Positions 62,364-64,000 of a DNA stretch of 64,000 nucleotides are shown here, piece after piece. The DNA is taken from the NCBI GenBank assembly GCA_009823395.1, contig CM020515.1, positions 19,847,489 to 19,911,488 of the forward strand, read 5' to 3'. Positions within the stretch are counted from its first letter, which is position 1; every line of letters begins with the position of its first letter. The position numbers and the translations under genes were made by a program. The notes under the pieces are model-generated. The model saw only the letters and a list, made by a program, of their open reading frames with translations. It ran no database searches and was not told the origin of the DNA. The stretch comes from Thamnaconus septentrionalis. Taxonomy: Eukaryota; Chordata; Actinopteri; Tetraodontiformes; Monacanthidae.

Positions 62364-64000
<1,637 letters not shown>

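Overview
The window is eukaryotic nuclear DNA from a vertebrate, most likely a teleost fish. All genes are split into short exons with GT/AG borders and small introns, and microsatellites are very dense: (CA)n, (CT)n, (CAG)n and CCT/TTC tracts. The species cannot be named from the sequence alone. Gene calls rest on assembling exons by hand (splice sites, reading phase, remembered family sequences), not on database searches.

Layout. The left edge holds the first coding exon of a minus-strand Shisa-family gene (4553-5151, best call shisa6) plus part of its first intron. Then comes about 35 kb (5.3-40.8 kb) with no recognisable coding exon. It is full of simple repeats, including a 1.16-kb (CT)n block, a 614-bp CCT/TTC block and a pure (CAG)28. 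It also has a few transposon-like remnants, several CTCF-like motifs and ETS/CRE composite motifs.

The right third is gene-dense. In order: elac2 (minus, 41.0-48.1 kb, RNase Z), map2k4 (minus, 49.1-55.7 kb, the JNK/p38 kinase kinase MKK4), tmem220 (plus, 56.9-57.9 kb), sco1 (plus, 58.5-60.4 kb, copper chaperone for cytochrome oxidase) and the 5' end of a fast-type sarcomeric myosin heavy chain gene (plus, from 62.1 kb, running off the window). This set matches human 17p12-p13 (MYH cluster, SCO1, TMEM220, SHISA6, MAP2K4, ELAC2), which supports every call. DNAH9, PIRT and ADPRM, also in the human block, were not found here.

The genes do not form one pathway. elac2 (tRNA 3' processing) and sco1 (complex IV assembly) both serve mitochondria, and map2k4 and tmem220 are divergently placed. 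No previously undescribed system is evident. The points most worth a second look are an elac2 exon whose metal-binding motif region is scrambled by a local duplication, a 33-nt cassette exon in map2k4 placed just before its MAPK-docking site, a two-copy TIR transposon family, and the CTCF-like motif cluster.
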